Shown: positions 1-11,431, counted from the first letter of the stretch. The stretch is 64,000 bases of DNA from Myotis daubentonii (GCF_963259705.1 NC_081840.1:3365562-3429561), one strand, 5' to 3'. The notes: generated by a model not told the origin, from the letters alone. Translations and numbers: made by a program.

Positions 1-1763
1 CTCCGTGAATGTGGACACTGCCCTTTTCTGTGTGTTTACTCTGTGTGTGTAGACCGTGTGCCCTCCCTGATGAGCTAGCTCCTCTCAAAGCTACTGGTTT
101 TCAAGCTGTCGGCGTTGTGTCTCTAACGTCAGCAGGTGGCACTGTTGTCTTTCAGTGAATGTGGGATCATAGACCACAGCCAGCCAAGATCCTGGGTTTC
201 TCATTTTATAAACCCAAATCCGATGCTGCTTTTCCTAAACCCCCAAGTGCTCAGCGTTGCATTTTTAACTTGGGTTCGGAGTGAACTGCTCTGTGTGTGT
301 CTGTGATGGCCAGCCCTGGAGTGTGGTTATCTTCAGTGCTTGGAGTGGAGGGAGAGACCTCCTTAGCAAAAGCCATTATTCCAAGGGCCATGCGGCTGCG
401 CACAATTCTTCACTCCTGAAACTCTATTCTCGTGCCTTTCCTGTGTATAAAAACATGACCGCAGGGTGGGATAGCTTTTCATTAAACTTCCGAGACTGGT
501 CGTGAACAGAGAAAGCCCTGTAAAAATCACCCGTGACTCCGTGGGTCACACACTGACCGCACTTCCTCCGCCTTGACACCTGCCCGGGACCGAGCGCCAC
601 ACTCCGGAGCCCTGCCACCCACACGGCCTTTGGGCATTTCTCTCCTCTTGCTGAATTAATAAAACGGTCATCGAAAGCTGTGTGTGTTTTGTGGCTCTGG
701 GTATACTCTGAAGTTTGTGCCTTTCTAGTTGAACACATCTTTTTTCTCTACACACAGAAAAATGTAGCATTAATTCTGGCTGCACTCAAGGTGGCAATAA
801 ATGACCAGCAGTTCCAAGTAGTAATGAGGACAAACCACTAATACGCACAGACTTGTAGACCAAGCCCTGGAAATAGTAACTGTCAGTGCACTTGAGTGCA
901 CTTAAAAAGAGGCACACTTCCTAAAAGGCACCGGTAGCCCCTGGGCCATTTTTGCCTGTTGTAATCCTGCTGACAGAATAGCACCAGGAGAACGAGTTGC
1001 CTTTTATCCCCAGCTGTATGTTTTGTTTTAGTTCTCCACTTTATTCCTCTACAAGTGGGTGCTGGGGCAGCTCAGACCGGAACTTGGGGATGACGTGCTA
1101 AGTGTGCTCTATAGTCATGACCTTCACTCTGTAGAGACAGGTGGCCTGCTTAGTGCTGTGTTACACTTTCTGGTGGAATCAAGGTACTCGTCCTTTCGCT
1201 GTACTTCTCAGTTTAAACACCTTTAGGACGTTTTATGTATCTTTATTGGCACCAAGAAAGATGGCACCAATATTTCTGAGCCACGGATCTCAGAAGTGAT
1301 TGCACTTCATTCTGGAAGTGGTTCCGTATACTCGGGAAGCCATCTCAGCGTCTGCCTTGATTCCTGAGACATGCCTCTGTCTCAAGTGTTCAGCAACCAT
1401 CACTGGGGCTTTTCAAGCCATGGACATGTTTTGTTGGAAGGGATGGAATTTTGAGTCCATTTCTTCCTTTCCTTGTCCACGCCCAGGTCACAGGCCTCTC
1501 CCTGCAAGGGTGGCATTAAGGCACTTGTCAAGTTCACAGTTCAGAAGAGCTCACATTTGTGTGAAAGGTCGGGATTGTAATGTAGTTTTTTTCTTCAGTT
1601 ATCTTTCTAAATGCTTCACGTTTTCTGATAGCTAATGATTGTATTGATTTAGAGCATAGGGCACGTTATTGTTTTAGAATTTATGGAGTTTAACCTGTGA
1701 TTTTTCTAAAGTACGAGATAACACCCTTAACAATAGCCCCATCTTGCCACCAGCTTAGAGTTT
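1..1763. other. Unassigned sequence
   Basis: I see no gene, recognisable repeat or array here. The composition is moderate in GC and richer in AT than the following kilobases. The open frames are short and overlap on both strands, with no domain I recognise. It could be intergenic or intronic. Confidence 0.5.
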
Positions 1764-1777
1764 TTGTTTAGGTTTTT

Positions 1778-1989
1778 ATTTTTATTTTTATTGATTTCGG
1801 AGAGGAAAGGAGAGGGAGAGAGAGACAGAAACATCAATGATGATAGAGAATCATTGATCGGCTGTCTCCCACATGCCCCCCACTGGGGATGTGCCCGCAA
1901 CCCAGGGATGTGCCCTTGACTGGAATCGAACCCAGGACCCTTCAGTCTGCAGGGCGACGCTCTATCCACTGAGCCAAACAAGTTAGGGC
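1778..1989 (-). mobile_element. Ves-type tRNA SINE
   Basis: On the minus strand the tRNA-like head ends at 1989 and the A-rich tail lies near 1778. The plus strand shows the usual landmarks in reverse: ATTGATTTCGGAGAGG, the ATGATxxAGAGAATCATTGAT stem region and a B-box-like GGAATCGAACCC. A near-perfect 14-bp target-site duplication, TTGTTTAGGTTTTT, flanks it at 1764-1777 and 1990-2003. The head is of the CCTTCAGTCTGCAGG type. Confidence 0.93.
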
Positions 1990-2003
1990 TTGTTTAGGTT
2001 TTT

Positions 2004-3422
2004 TAATGGTGAGAATGGATTTGTGCTAAAGCCTCACGCGTCCTCTTACCGTCCTGCACTGGCCAGGGAAGCCCGAGGTGCCTTGGTCTTGTCTTACGTT
2101 GTGGAATAAACAGCGAGGTCTGTCTGGACGCCCGGAGGGGACTCCCCCAGGGCTGGAACTTGCCACTTGGTCTTGGCAGCAGTCCCTTTCCCACCAGAAC
2201 ACCGACGCCCCGCCCCGAGACCCTCCCTGAGAGGCCGCGCAGAATGCTCCTGGAGCAGGGACTTCCGCTAGAGTCCAGTCTCCAGAGCACTGCGTGAAGT
2301 TTTACCTGTGGTTCTGAATACATTTCAAACAGTTGCATCAGTGGATTGAAACAACACAGATTAAAGGGAGAACCATTAGCCGTAAATCCTGACCAGTGAT
2401 GGGTTCGTCTTGGCTGAGTGTAATGTAGTGAACAGTTAATGCGATCACACGTCAGCTCGTCCACGACGCGTCTTCATGTTCAGGACTGCTCAGTGTTCAC
2501 TTCCGTGTTTTAAATTTCCTATAAGTCTCATGTACAACCTGATTTTTAAAAATCGATGTCTCTTAATATGTTGTGAACCTTTTAGAAGCATTTCCTTAAT
2601 TTGTAAGATGCTATTTTTTGATCTAATATTTCAATCTGAGAAGAGGCATTTTGAATAACGTAAAATTTTGATTTCATGGATTTCTTAAGGCTCATTCCAG
2701 ACATTTATCTCAGTCTTGTACATGTTCTCATAATGTCCTTTCATCCTAAGATCATTACATTTGTTTTTGGCATAATGCAACACTTGCTCTAAGGGGACTC
2801 ACGTACCTGCAACGGAACCAAGTGGTTTCAGGGGAGGAGGACGGTCTGCGCCTCTGCTGTGCCCCTCCCGCCGCCCCCCCCTCCCCCGTGCACAGGCACA
2901 AGTGGGTGGTGGGTTCTTCCGGACTTTAGACAGAAAGCAGGGGCGTGCATTTTTAAATAATAACATGAAATGTCCCAACTCTGCTCGTTGCTGGTGGATG
3001 CTGTCTCTTGGCATCACACCCTCCTTACCAACTTTCACACCGCGTGGCGCCTGGTGCGCTGTGGTTTCCAGAAATCTGGCCCGAGATTCGGTCCTTGTTT
3101 GCGTTTCTGACTGCAGCGGAGCTGTTAATAAAGAGATGGATGATAGCGTTGTCGAAAAGAGACAGTTGGGCAGCACCGCTCCCCGTGAGTGACAGAGGGC
3201 ACGACCCGCCTTCACAGCCAAGAAGCTGCCCTCAGCGGGGGACCCCGCGCCTGGACCCCGTGCCAGGCCGGAGGGGCCGCCCGCCCCACTAGCTGCGTGG
3301 CTCCAGTTCAGCCTGGTTTCGCAGCCCCGTCTTACACCCAAGTTCACGGGTGCTCAGGACACAGGGATGCAAATGTGACACCCTCCCCAGCAGTAACATG
3401 CTTTTGCACTTTTAAGAAAATA
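2004..3422. other. Unassigned sequence
   Basis: There is no recognisable gene or repeat. The part from about 2470 to 2780 is clearly AT-richer than its surroundings and looks like either old repeat debris or a conserved noncoding stretch; I cannot tell which. From 2820 on the sequence is GC-rich. Confidence 0.4.
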
Positions 3423-3591
3423 CCTTTTTGTTGATTTCAGAGAGGGAGAGAGACATCAATGATGAGAGAATTGTTGGCCAGCTGCCTCCTGCACGTCCCC
3501 TCCTGGGGATCAAGCCCACAACCCAGGCACGTGCCCAGGACTGGAATCGAACCCGGGACCCTTCAGTCTGCAGGCCGATGCACTATTGACT
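3423..3591 (-). mobile_element. Ves-type tRNA SINE, diverged
   Basis: A reverse-strand SINE with the GATTTCAGAGAGGGAG block, the internal stem, and a GGAATCGAACCCGGGACC B-box-like stretch. It ends at CAGGCCGATGCACTATTGAC, short of the usual start of the tRNA head, so the 5' end is trimmed or decayed. I found no convincing target-site duplication. Confidence 0.85.
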
Positions 3592-3959
3592 GTGCACATT
3601 CCTGAACGCACTCGTCATTCCTCCTAATTTGGGTTAGTTGCGCCTTGTTTAGGAAGTGTGACTGCGTTTTTATAGGAAGCGTAAGTTGCTTCTATGCAGC
3701 AGCCTTCTCGGAGTCTTCAGGGGCTCACACCTGCCAGCCTGGAGCAGCGCTGGCCGCAGTGACATTGCTGCGGATGTTGAAAGTCTGTCCCAACCGCAAT
3801 CACGCGCTTTTCCTCTGCGCGAGGCGCCGCATTGGGCCGGCTGTGCCGTTCTGTGCTCCCGATGGCCCCCCACCCCAGGGGCTCGGCGCCCTAACACTGA
3901 GCTCGGAGAGACCGAGCTCGCTGTAAGTCTATCCTTCCTAGGTGGCAGTGTTCTACTCT
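3592..3959. other. Unassigned sequence
   Basis: GC-rich sequence between two SINEs, with no gene or repeat that I recognise. Confidence 0.4.
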
Positions 3960-3968
3960 AGTTTTCTT

Positions 3969-4186
3969 TCTTTTTTAAATTAATCCTCACCCGAGGAAAC
4001 TTTTGCCGTTGAGTTTTTTAGAGTGAAAGGGAGCGGGGGACAGTGGATTGTTTGCCTCCGGCACACGCCCTGACTGGGGCCGGGGAACGAACCCGCAACC
4101 CAGGTAAGTGCTCGTCACCGGAATCGAACCCACGACCCTCCAGTCCGCAGGCCGGTGTTCTAACCACTGGACCACACCAGCAGGGC
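3969..4186 (-). mobile_element. Older bat tRNA SINE (CTCACCCGAGG type)
   Basis: This copy belongs to a second, older-looking SINE class in the window. In plus orientation it opens with TCCTCACCCGAGGA, then TTTTTTAGAGTGAAAGGGAG, a CCTGACTGGGGCCGGGGA block and a tRNA head ending in GACCACACCAGCAGGGC. A 9-bp target-site duplication AGTTTTCTT sits at 3960-3968 and 4187-4195. Confidence 0.88.
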
Positions 4187-4289
4187 AGTTTTCTTGAATA
4201 TGAGAGTTTTATTGGTCAGCTTTCTCTTGTAAGGAAACTACTATATCATTGTGGCCTTTGTTTCATTAAATGACCCAAATGTGGGCACT

Positions 4290-4510
4290 TTAGTTTCTTG
4301 ACAATGAGAATTCTTGAGCGTCCGCCCCCCCCCCATCCCCCACCCCCGGACGGAGGTGACCAGTGGCGGCGGCAGGGGGCGGGGCCAGCCATCGGGTGGC
4401 ACCAGGCCACCAGCCAAGTTGGATGCCAACCTGGGGGTGGGGGCCACCCCGCCCGCCAATCACCCCACATATCGGCCCTGATCGCCAGCCAGGCCTAGGG
4501 ACCCTACCCT
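4290..4510. other. GC-rich segment, possible decayed Helitron piece
   Basis: Strongly G/C-skewed sequence ending in CCAGGCCTAGGGACCCTACC. That ending resembles the subterminal part of some bat nonautonomous Helitrons, but the terminal hairpin and CTAG end are missing. It could equally be unrelated GC-rich sequence. No gene is visible. Confidence 0.25.
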
Positions 4511-4574
4511 ATATATTGGGAACAGTGTCTTAGATTTAAAAATTGAAACCTGGCAAGGCTCCTCTAACTGAGAA

Positions 4575-4750
4575 AACAGGATGGTGCAGTGATGACATGC
4601 ATGGACTCTGGCTTGCACATTTTGTGGCCAGCCCTGATTCTGGCACTTATAACTGTGACAAAGCCAGTTACTTCTCTCTGCTTCAGTTTTTCCACCCGTA
4701 AGATGGGGAAATGGTACTCCTGCCTCAGAAGGATCATGTTTTGTACTTTT
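4575..4750 (+). mobile_element. MIR SINE
   Basis: Mammal-wide MIR pattern in plus orientation: ATGGACTCTGG, then TTCTGGCACTTATAACTGTGAC, then AGTTACTTCTCTCTGCTTCAG and CCACCCGTAAGATGGGGAAATGG. This is an old mammalian repeat, heavily diverged as expected, with no coding potential. Confidence 0.82.
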
Positions 4751-5311
4751 GATAATCAGGGCAAAAAAAGTGTAGCTGCCCGTACAACAGCAAGATGCCT
4801 TCACCGGTATGAAAAGTATCGTGAGCGCCCTAAGGTGCCAGCCTTCGGGTGGGGCTGCACCGGGAGGGGCCGCAGGGGAGGAGGGGCCGTGGTGAGACCC
4901 CGAGCTCCCTGAGCACCCAGCTGCGGCAGTTTGCTGTGCCGACCGGCTGTATGGAAGTGACTGCCCTGCCAGAGGGTTGGAAACCCCATTCAGAAAGCCT
5001 TGATGTAGCCCGACACCCCGCCCCCATGTGTCCAGTGTGATTCTAGGGGACACAGTCTGCCTCCTGTGAAGGTTCATTCAGCAAATGCTCCCCGACCCTC
5101 CGAGCAGAGCGCTGGGAGCTGGAGTTGGGGAGCAGGGCAAGGGGCGCGTTTGCTGAGCATCCGCGGTGGGGGTGGTGGTATCATGTGGCTGCTGTGACAG
5201 CTCTGTTGGCGGTTTCGCGGTGGGGCCGGGACCAGGTGGGACCTGGTGGGACCTGGTAGTTCCGCAGCCCAGGCCTTCCCATTTGGAGATGTGGGTTCTT
5301 GTAGCAGCGGG
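4751..5311. other. Unassigned sequence
   Basis: GC-rich sequence between the MIR and the 21-bp array. I see nothing definable in it. Confidence 0.4.
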
Positions 5312-5493
5312 GGAGCCCTGGGTGTCTGTGGGAGAGCCCTGGGTGTCTGTGGGAGAGCCCTGGGTGTCCGTGGGGGAGCCCAGGGTGTCCGTGGGGGAGC
5401 CCTGGGTGTCCGTGGGGGAGCCCAGGGTGTCCGTGGGGGAGCCCTGGGTGTCCGTGGGGGAGCCCTGGTATTCGTGGGGGAGCCCTGGGTGTT
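5312..5493 (+). repeat. 21-bp minisatellite, about 8.7 copies
   Basis: Tandem copies of a 21-bp unit, GAGCCCTGGGTGTCCGTGGGG with small variants (TCTGTGGGA early, CCCAGGG in alternate units). The alternation of CCCTGGG and CCCAGGG units in the middle suggests a 42-bp second-order unit. Because 21 is a multiple of three and the unit lacks stops, several frames stay open; none is a gene. Confidence 0.93.
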
Positions 5494-7071
5494 CAACGTG
5501 AGCAAGGCGTGGTTAAAATTCTTAGTGCGGATGGAACCTACGTGGGGAAGAAAAGGACAAGCTGAATGCAAGGGTGACCCTGAGGCCGCGCTGCCGGGCG
5601 GTCCTGACCCTGCCTCCCCGCCGCCTGCGCTCGGGTCACCCTCAGGGTCAGCGGGCGCCGGAGAACCAGCCCTCGGCCAGGGCCCCCCACACTGGGAGGG
5701 GGCGAGCCCCTCGCTTCTCCTGTCCGTGCTCAGAGCCCCCTCGTTCCAGACCGTGTCCAGCTCTGCGTGCTGCTCCTCCCCACCCGACTCCTCCACTCCA
5801 CTGCGCGCCCACGGCCCCCTGCCCGCTCCTCCCCATTGGGTGTTTGGGGACAAGTCCCCCTCCCTGTGGTTGGAGCAGCCCCCGTTTCCGTGCCGGGCTG
5901 GCCTTCGTGCTGTGTGACCCCACCTGCTGTGATCCCCATGGCAGCCCCCCGCAGGCGGACCCCCCACCCCCAGGTTCTGGCCACGAGCCTGGCTCTTTGG
6001 TGAGCTGAGCGCTGGGCTCCCTGTCTCCCCACTGAAGCCGGGAGGCCGCGTGTGCCCTTGCCTTCCGACCCCTGTGGGGGCACCACCCGGCCCTCAGGGA
6101 GGGGCCCACATCCCTGCAGCTCCCCCAGAAAGCCTTTCAGTCCCGACACCGTCCCTGTGGGCTCAGCTTGGCTCCCTGAGTGTTTATGCGTCTTCATTTC
6201 ATTAGGGCCAGAGCCGCTCTCCCCATCCTCACTGGCCTCCGCCGCCCAGGCCCAGGCTCCGCTGCTCGTGCTGCTCCTGTCCCAGCCGGCTGACCCCAGC
6301 CCCCCGGGCCCCGCTGGTCAGGGAAGTTGGGGCGATCCCACTCAGCGCCCCCAGTCATGGAGGCCCAGCGGGGGGAGGTGCTGGGGTTTGGCGACAGGGC
6401 CCTCTAGTCTTAAGCATTTGGCCACTTGGAACCTGGGTGGGAGACACGGGAGGAAGCCAGGGGTTGTGGCAAGGCTGTCCCTGCCGCAGCCTGTCGTCCC
6501 GGTTCTACTCTCAGCCTCCCTTCCCTGCGGGGAGGCCCCTGAGGGGTGACCAGTGACCTGCGCAGGGGAGCTCAGGGTGTGGACGGGGGGCTGGAGCGCC
6601 TGCCTGCCGGGAGGGGACGAATGGGGCAAAGGCTTGGGAGCCTTTGCAGAAGGAGGCAGGGGAGCAGGGCCCTGGGCTGTTCGCCTCCGCCCTCCTCCTC
6701 TGACTCCCCCTCCCCGCCTGCTTCCTCAGGCTCAACCTTGCACCACCTGGGCCCCACACCCAAGCCACTGGGCTGCACCGGCCTGGGCCCTGGGCTTCTA
6801 GGGGCCTGGGCAGCGGTCCCTCGGCCATTGCTCGCTCTTCCTCAGCCTAGAAACTCCTGCCCAAGTCCTCGCTGGGCACCTTGCGGTGCTTGGCCGGCTT
6901 TCACTCCTGCAGGTGGTAGCTGGCCATGACGCCTGAGAAGCCTCCCGACCCCGCAGGATGGGTCCGAGCCTCCACGCCCAGAGCCTCCGCACTGCGTGCC
7001 GCCCCTCGGGGAGCCGAGCTCTTTGAAAGCTGGGCGGTGACTTGATCGGCTGTAGCCACAGCCCGTGGTGT
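5494..7071. other. Unassigned GC-rich sequence
   Basis: High-GC sequence with dense overlapping open frames on both strands. None shows a domain, a splice-bounded exon or low-complexity coding that I recognise. No interspersed repeat is evident. Confidence 0.45.
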
Positions 7072-7079
7072 GTGTAGGG

Positions 7080-7310
7080 CAGTGATGGCGAACCTCTGAC
7101 GCGGGTGTCAGAGGTGACACGCGAACTCAATTTTTTGGTTGATTTTTCTTTGTTAAATGGCATTTAAATATATGAAATAAATATCAAAAATGTCTTTGTT
7201 TTACTATGGTTGCAAAGATCAAAAAATGTCTCTATGTGACACGGCACCAGAGTTAAGTTAGGGTTTTTCAAAATGCTGACACGCCGAGCTCAAAAGGTTC
7301 ACCATCACTG
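7080..7310 (+). mobile_element. Nonautonomous hAT element, family A, copy 1
   Basis: A 231-bp element with inverted ends CAGTGATGGCGAACC and GGTTCACCATCACTG and an AT-rich core without an open frame. It is flanked by a perfect 8-bp duplication GTGTAGGG (7072-7079 and 7311-7318), the length expected of hAT transposition, with TA at the centre as in Buster-type hATs. Two other copies lie at 23305-23536 (reverse) and 34456-34690. Confidence 0.93.
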
Positions 7311-7370
7311 GTGTAGGGGCTCGTCCGTGTGAGCTGGGGAATGAAGGATCGCCTCGTCCTGCTCTGGGGA

Positions 7371-7755
7371 GCCCTGAGGTTCGGGGGGATACCAGCTAAC
7401 GCTTCATGGAGACCTGATGTACCAGACCCGGAGCTAAATCCATCCAATACCTCGTGGAGTCGACACGCCTTCTAGCAGGTGTTGCAGTCCCCGTTGCGTG
7501 GGCAGTTAAGTCCTTGTCTGGGTCCCACACCCTGCAGCTGATGGAGCCAGCGGCTCTGATGGGCAAGTTTGGGGCAATGGGGCAGGTGGAGGGGCCCCTG
7601 ACCACATCCTGGGCGCTGGTGGGCACGTCCTGCATCTCGTGCAGTGCTCACAACAGCCCTGAGAGTCGGGTGGCTGCTCAGGACCTAAGAATTCAGAGGG
7701 ACCGGTGACTTGCTCCGGGGCCCGGCTGGGAAGCAGTCGGTGAATGCAAACCGCT
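7371..7755 (+). mobile_element. L2/MIR3-like old repeat, in pieces
   Basis: Two stretches, about 7371-7470 and 7640-7755, follow the pattern of mammalian L2 or MIR3 ends: GCTAACGCTTCATGGAGA, CTCACAACAGCCCTGAGAG and GGTGACTTGCTCCGGGGC. Divergence is high and the join between the two pieces is unclear. Confidence 0.45.
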
Positions 7756-8175
7756 GACCATTCCTGAGCAGATGGACCCGAACATCACGGGGCCCCTCGG
7801 GGCGGCGCTGTTTTTCCGTGGTCTCTCCCGCCTGCGCCAACGGGAACAGACTGCGGGGTGAGAATTCTTGCTGTTGCTTACTGCATACACCCTGCCAGGG
7901 AGCCCAGCGAACGGGTCCTCACCCATCTCAGGGGTCAGCCGAACCCTTTCCTTGGACCAGGGCCAGTTGCTGGTGACCCAAAGCCTGGGTGTCACCACCT
8001 CCCTGCTCAGCAGGTTTTGTGGGCTAAAACGCCAAGGACCGACAGGCGTTAAGTGTGGCCCACACGCAGGTGAGCGCGGCCGGGCCGGGGCCGGCGAAGG
8101 AGACCCAGCTGTCACTCGCGTGATTTCAAAAGCCCCATCCTGGCCTGCGACTCGTTTCTATAAAAAAGGGAAATG
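7756..8175. other. Unassigned sequence
   Basis: GC-rich sequence with no recognised gene or repeat. Confidence 0.4.
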
Positions 8176-8400
8176 AGCCCTGGCCAGTCTGGCTCGTGGA
8201 TAGAGCATCGGCCAGCGGACTGAAGGGTCCCAGGTTCTATTCCGGCCAAGGGCACGTAGCTCGGTGACAGATTCCCCGACCCGGGCTGGGGTGCGCGCAG
8301 GAGGCACCCAATCAACGTGTCTCTCTCACATCCATGTTTCCCTCTCTGCTTCTCCCTCTCCCTTCCGCTCTCTCGAAAAATCAATGGGACAATCCCCCCA
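8176..8400 (+). mobile_element. tRNA SINE, plus strand
   Basis: Starts at GAGCCCTGGCCAGTCTGGCTC, followed by a head with GACTGAAGGGTCCCAGG and GGTTCTATTCCGG, then the pyrimidine-rich body (CTCTCTGCTTCTCCCTCTCC) and AAAAATCAATGGG. The body reads CAATCAACGTGTCTCTCTCAC, unlike the usual CAATGATTCTCTC, which places it nearer the older SINE class. Confidence 0.88.
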
Positions 8401-9017
8401 AGTGAGGACTAACAACGACGACAACAATCCTCATGTCTGTGCGTGGATGGCGAGAGCGTCCGGGAGAGTGCGGCTGGGCGCTCAGGGAGCCTTCGCCGTC
8501 CCTCAGGCCTCCCGAGGCGGAGCAAGGAGCGGCGCGGGCTCGCTAGGATCAGCACGAGTGGCGCTAAAACGGCGCAGGGGGCCTGGGAGGGGGGCACGAT
8601 CCATAAGAAAAGTGAGAGCCTAGTCTTCTGGATGTCTGGCTGCACATACCCAGCCCCTGGGGAACTCGCCGCGAATCTCTCCACGGTGCCTGCAAAAGGC
8701 TCCGGGCTCTGGCTGGAGACGGCACCCGGCCGGCACCCCGGCTGTGCCCCGTCCTGGTCAGGTGCCTGGCGAGGCTCCTGGTGGCTTAATGTCCCGACTT
8801 GCATGTCTGTCTTCACAGCCCCAGCTGCCTCTGACTTCCTGTCTGCAGGTACGCTGACCTGGTCCCCGGACTCCCACCAGACGGTTAGGACGCTAGTTCA
8901 GGTGAGAGGTGTCCTGCTTGTAGGTGGCAGGGTCTAGCGCAGGTAGCGGCTCTGCTCATCGAGGCGGGAGGAGGGCCGCGTCCGGCCTCAGGTGACTCAG
9001 GCCCAAACACTTTGTGT
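8401..9017. other. Unassigned sequence
   Basis: GC-rich sequence with no gene or repeat recognised. Confidence 0.4.
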
Positions 9018-9225
9018 TTTATTTTTTATTTTTACTGATTTCAGAGAGGAAGGGGGAGGGAGATAGAAACATCAACGATGAGAGAGAACCAGTGATCGGC
9101 TGCCTCCTGCTCGTCCCCTACTGGGGATGGAGCCCGCAACCCGGGCACGTGCCCTGGCCGGAATCGAACCGTGACCTCCTGGTTCCTAGGTTGATGCTCA
9201 ACCACTGAGCCACGCCAGCCGGGCT
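9018..9225 (-). mobile_element. Ves-type tRNA SINE
   Basis: Reverse-strand copy with an A-rich tail near 9018, the GATTTCAGAGAGG block, and a tRNA head ending GAGCCACGCCAGCCGGGCT. The head carries the GTGACCTCCTGGTTCCTAGG version, not the TTCAGTCTGCAGG version. Confidence 0.92.
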
Positions 9226-10283
9226 GCCCTGCGCACTTTGAACCCTTATGGTTGTGGCCCCCCCCACCCCCCGCACCCCTCTTTACTGGCAGGCGAGGTC
9301 TCTCTGCCCTGGAAACCTGAAGGGAGGGACTTGGGGGTGGGGAGCCTGAGCAGGGCTCAGAGTGAAGTGACCGGGGACCCCTCCAGTCCACCCCCACCCC
9401 CGCCCCGTGTGACACCAACCCCAAGGCTCCGGCTGCACCTGGCACAGACTGCGTGCTCGGGACAGGTTCGAGGACACCAGAGCTCCCGCCCGCGGTGCCT
9501 GCTGCCTGTGCGCTGTGACGCTGGCTGAGCGCTCTGAGGAGCAGCTGTCCTTTCTGCTCCCGAGCACGTGTGTGCATCCTGAGGGCGGCCCCGCCCCAGC
9601 GGCCCCCCACACAGCGCTTCCTGGAGGAGTGCGACCTTGACGTGACCTTGACGTGATGACCTTCTAAGGAGCCCAGGATCTTTCCTCACCTTCACGAGCA
9701 AAACTTAGAGTTAAACCCAGTTGTGTCTGCGTGGGACCCAAACACAGGGCACCTGGCTGTGTGTCCCAGCAAATCCGTCTCCTCAGGGCCCCGTGTTTCC
9801 ATCCACACGCGAGGCCAGTGGTGGGGTCCTCGGAGGAGCTCCTGGCTCCCAGCTCCTTTGGGTTCCTAAGTCCCCTCTTTGAGGACGTCTTTCCCCAGAA
9901 AACTGTGGTTTGACAAGGACTTGGTCTCCCCCCTGGGCCCACTGCTTTCCAGCCCCGCTCTGGCCGGCCAGCCTGACCCCTGGGCGTGCCCACCCACCAT
10001 CCCTCTTTGTTTGGAATCTCAGAAGGAGGCCCCCCCCCCCCCCCCCCGCTTCATGGAGAGAGGAGGGAGCCCCGCACCTTCTGCAGGACTCGGAGACCGA
10101 GACGGCCGGCCTTTGTGCGTGTTAGCACCGGTGCGCTCTGAGCCCAGCTGTGAGCAACACCAGGTGAGTGCAGGCTCCCGCCCTGGCCAGCTCCTCCGCT
10201 GCTGATGGAAAAGCGAGAGTGGGCCGCGGGCAACTCCCTCTTCCCGCTGTGTCTCTGTGCTTCCTCGGGAGTGGCAGGCCATC
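9226..10283. other. Unassigned sequence with a poly(C) tract
   Basis: GC-rich, with an 18-nt run of C at 10030-10047. No gene or interspersed repeat is recognised. Confidence 0.45.
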
Positions 10284-10425
10284 TGGGCTGAGCAGCTCTT
10301 GCGAGTGGCCTGGCCGGACGCCGGGCTGGCCTCGGGGCGGGGGGGGGGGGTCTCTGGGACTGTGGCCTAGAACCGGAAGCCCCCCTCCTGCCCACCCTCA
10401 GCATGGCAGCGGTGGGGGGGGGGAC
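10284..10425 (+). repeat. 140-bp direct duplication, copy 1
   Basis: Nearly identical to 11301-11431. Both run from TGGGCTGAGCAGCTCTTGCG to GGCAGCGGTGGGGGG. The main difference is the length of a G run at 10339-10350, here expanded. The partner lies about 1 kb downstream, on the other side of a SINE. Confidence 0.93.
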
Positions 10426-10773
10426 CTGAGAGGAGGGGCCCAGGGCCCACACCTTCCGCAGGACACAGATAAGCCCCTGTCCGGGTCCTGGAGGCCCTGC
10501 CCCTCTGTTCCAGGCCCCAGGCCCCAGGCCCCGACTCTCCAGCCGCCCAGCCCTGCCCTGCCAGCTCCTGTTTAAACAGACGAGCCTCCGTGGCCCCAGA
10601 GCCTTTGCACGGCTGTTTCTCTGCCCCGGCTGGGGGGGCGGGGCGGGTAGGGAGGAGGATGCAGACCATGGCTGCCTCTGACACACACTTGCCCTTGGAC
10701 CTCACATCTATCCCCATGGCTGCTGGGCGCCCCCGGCCCCAGCCAGCACCTGACCTTTAACCTCCTTTATCAA
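10426..10773. other. Unassigned sequence
   Basis: GC-rich sequence between duplication copy 1 and a SINE; nothing recognised. Confidence 0.4.
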
Positions 10774-10786
10774 GAATTCCACTCTA

Positions 10787-11007
10787 TTTTATTTTTACAA
10801 CATATTTTATTGATTTCAGAGAGGAAGGGAGAGGGAGAGAGAGATAGAAGCATCCATGATGAGAGAGAATCATTGATGGGCTGCCTCCTGCTCGCCCCAC
10901 GCTGGGGATTGAGCCCACAACCCGGGCAAGTGCCCTGACCGGGAAGCGAACACTGACCTCCTGGTTCATAGGTCGATCCTCAACCATCGAGCCATGCCGC
11001 CAGGCAG
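10787..11007 (-). mobile_element. Ves-type tRNA SINE
   Basis: Reverse-strand copy with the A-rich tail near 10787 and the head ending GAGCCATGCCGCCAGGCA. A perfect 13-bp target-site duplication GAATTCCACTCTA lies at 10774-10786 and 11008-11020, so this is a clean, fairly young insertion. Head type: CCTCCTGGTTCATAGG. Confidence 0.96.
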
Positions 11008-11300
11008 GAATTCCACTCTAAAACCTTCCTGAATCCCGCCGCGAGGCAGTGTGCAGGGGCCGAGCTCAGGGAGGACAGCTGGCTGGAGGGATGGTCTCCA
11101 GGGAGGCTGGCCGGGCAGGCGTTGTTGCTGTGGCTGTAGCTGCCGCTGACGGCTCCGTGGGAGGGAGGCCTTGGACCCCCCCCCCCCCCGCCCCCTGGGA
11201 TGGAGAGGATGTTGGGCCGTCCGTCTGTCTGTCAGGGCTGGCTTGGTCCTGCGGGGGCGATGGCGCTTGGGTGGGTAAATTCCCAGGAAAATCAGCATCC

Positions 11301-11431
11301 TGGGCTGAGCAGCTCTTGCGAGTGGCCTGGCCGGACGCTGGGCTGGCCTCGGGGGAGTCTCTGGGACTGTGGCCTAGAACCGGAAGCCCCCCTCCTGCCC
11401 ACCCTCAGCATGGCAGCGGTGGGGGGGGACC
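11301..11431 (+). repeat. 140-bp direct duplication, copy 2
   Basis: Second copy of the segment at 10284-10425, with only a few substitutions apart from G-run length. The similarity stops sharply after the poly(G) stretch, where the two copies continue into different sequence. Confidence 0.93.

Noticed and set aside
5074..5967. 297-codon minus-strand frame across the 21-bp array
   Set aside because: Length is due to the array and GC-rich flanks; equally long frames overlap it on the other strand.
5730..6197. Overlapping 150-codon frames as exons
   Set aside because: GC-rich DNA with few stops in any frame; no splice-bounded, biased or recognisable segment.
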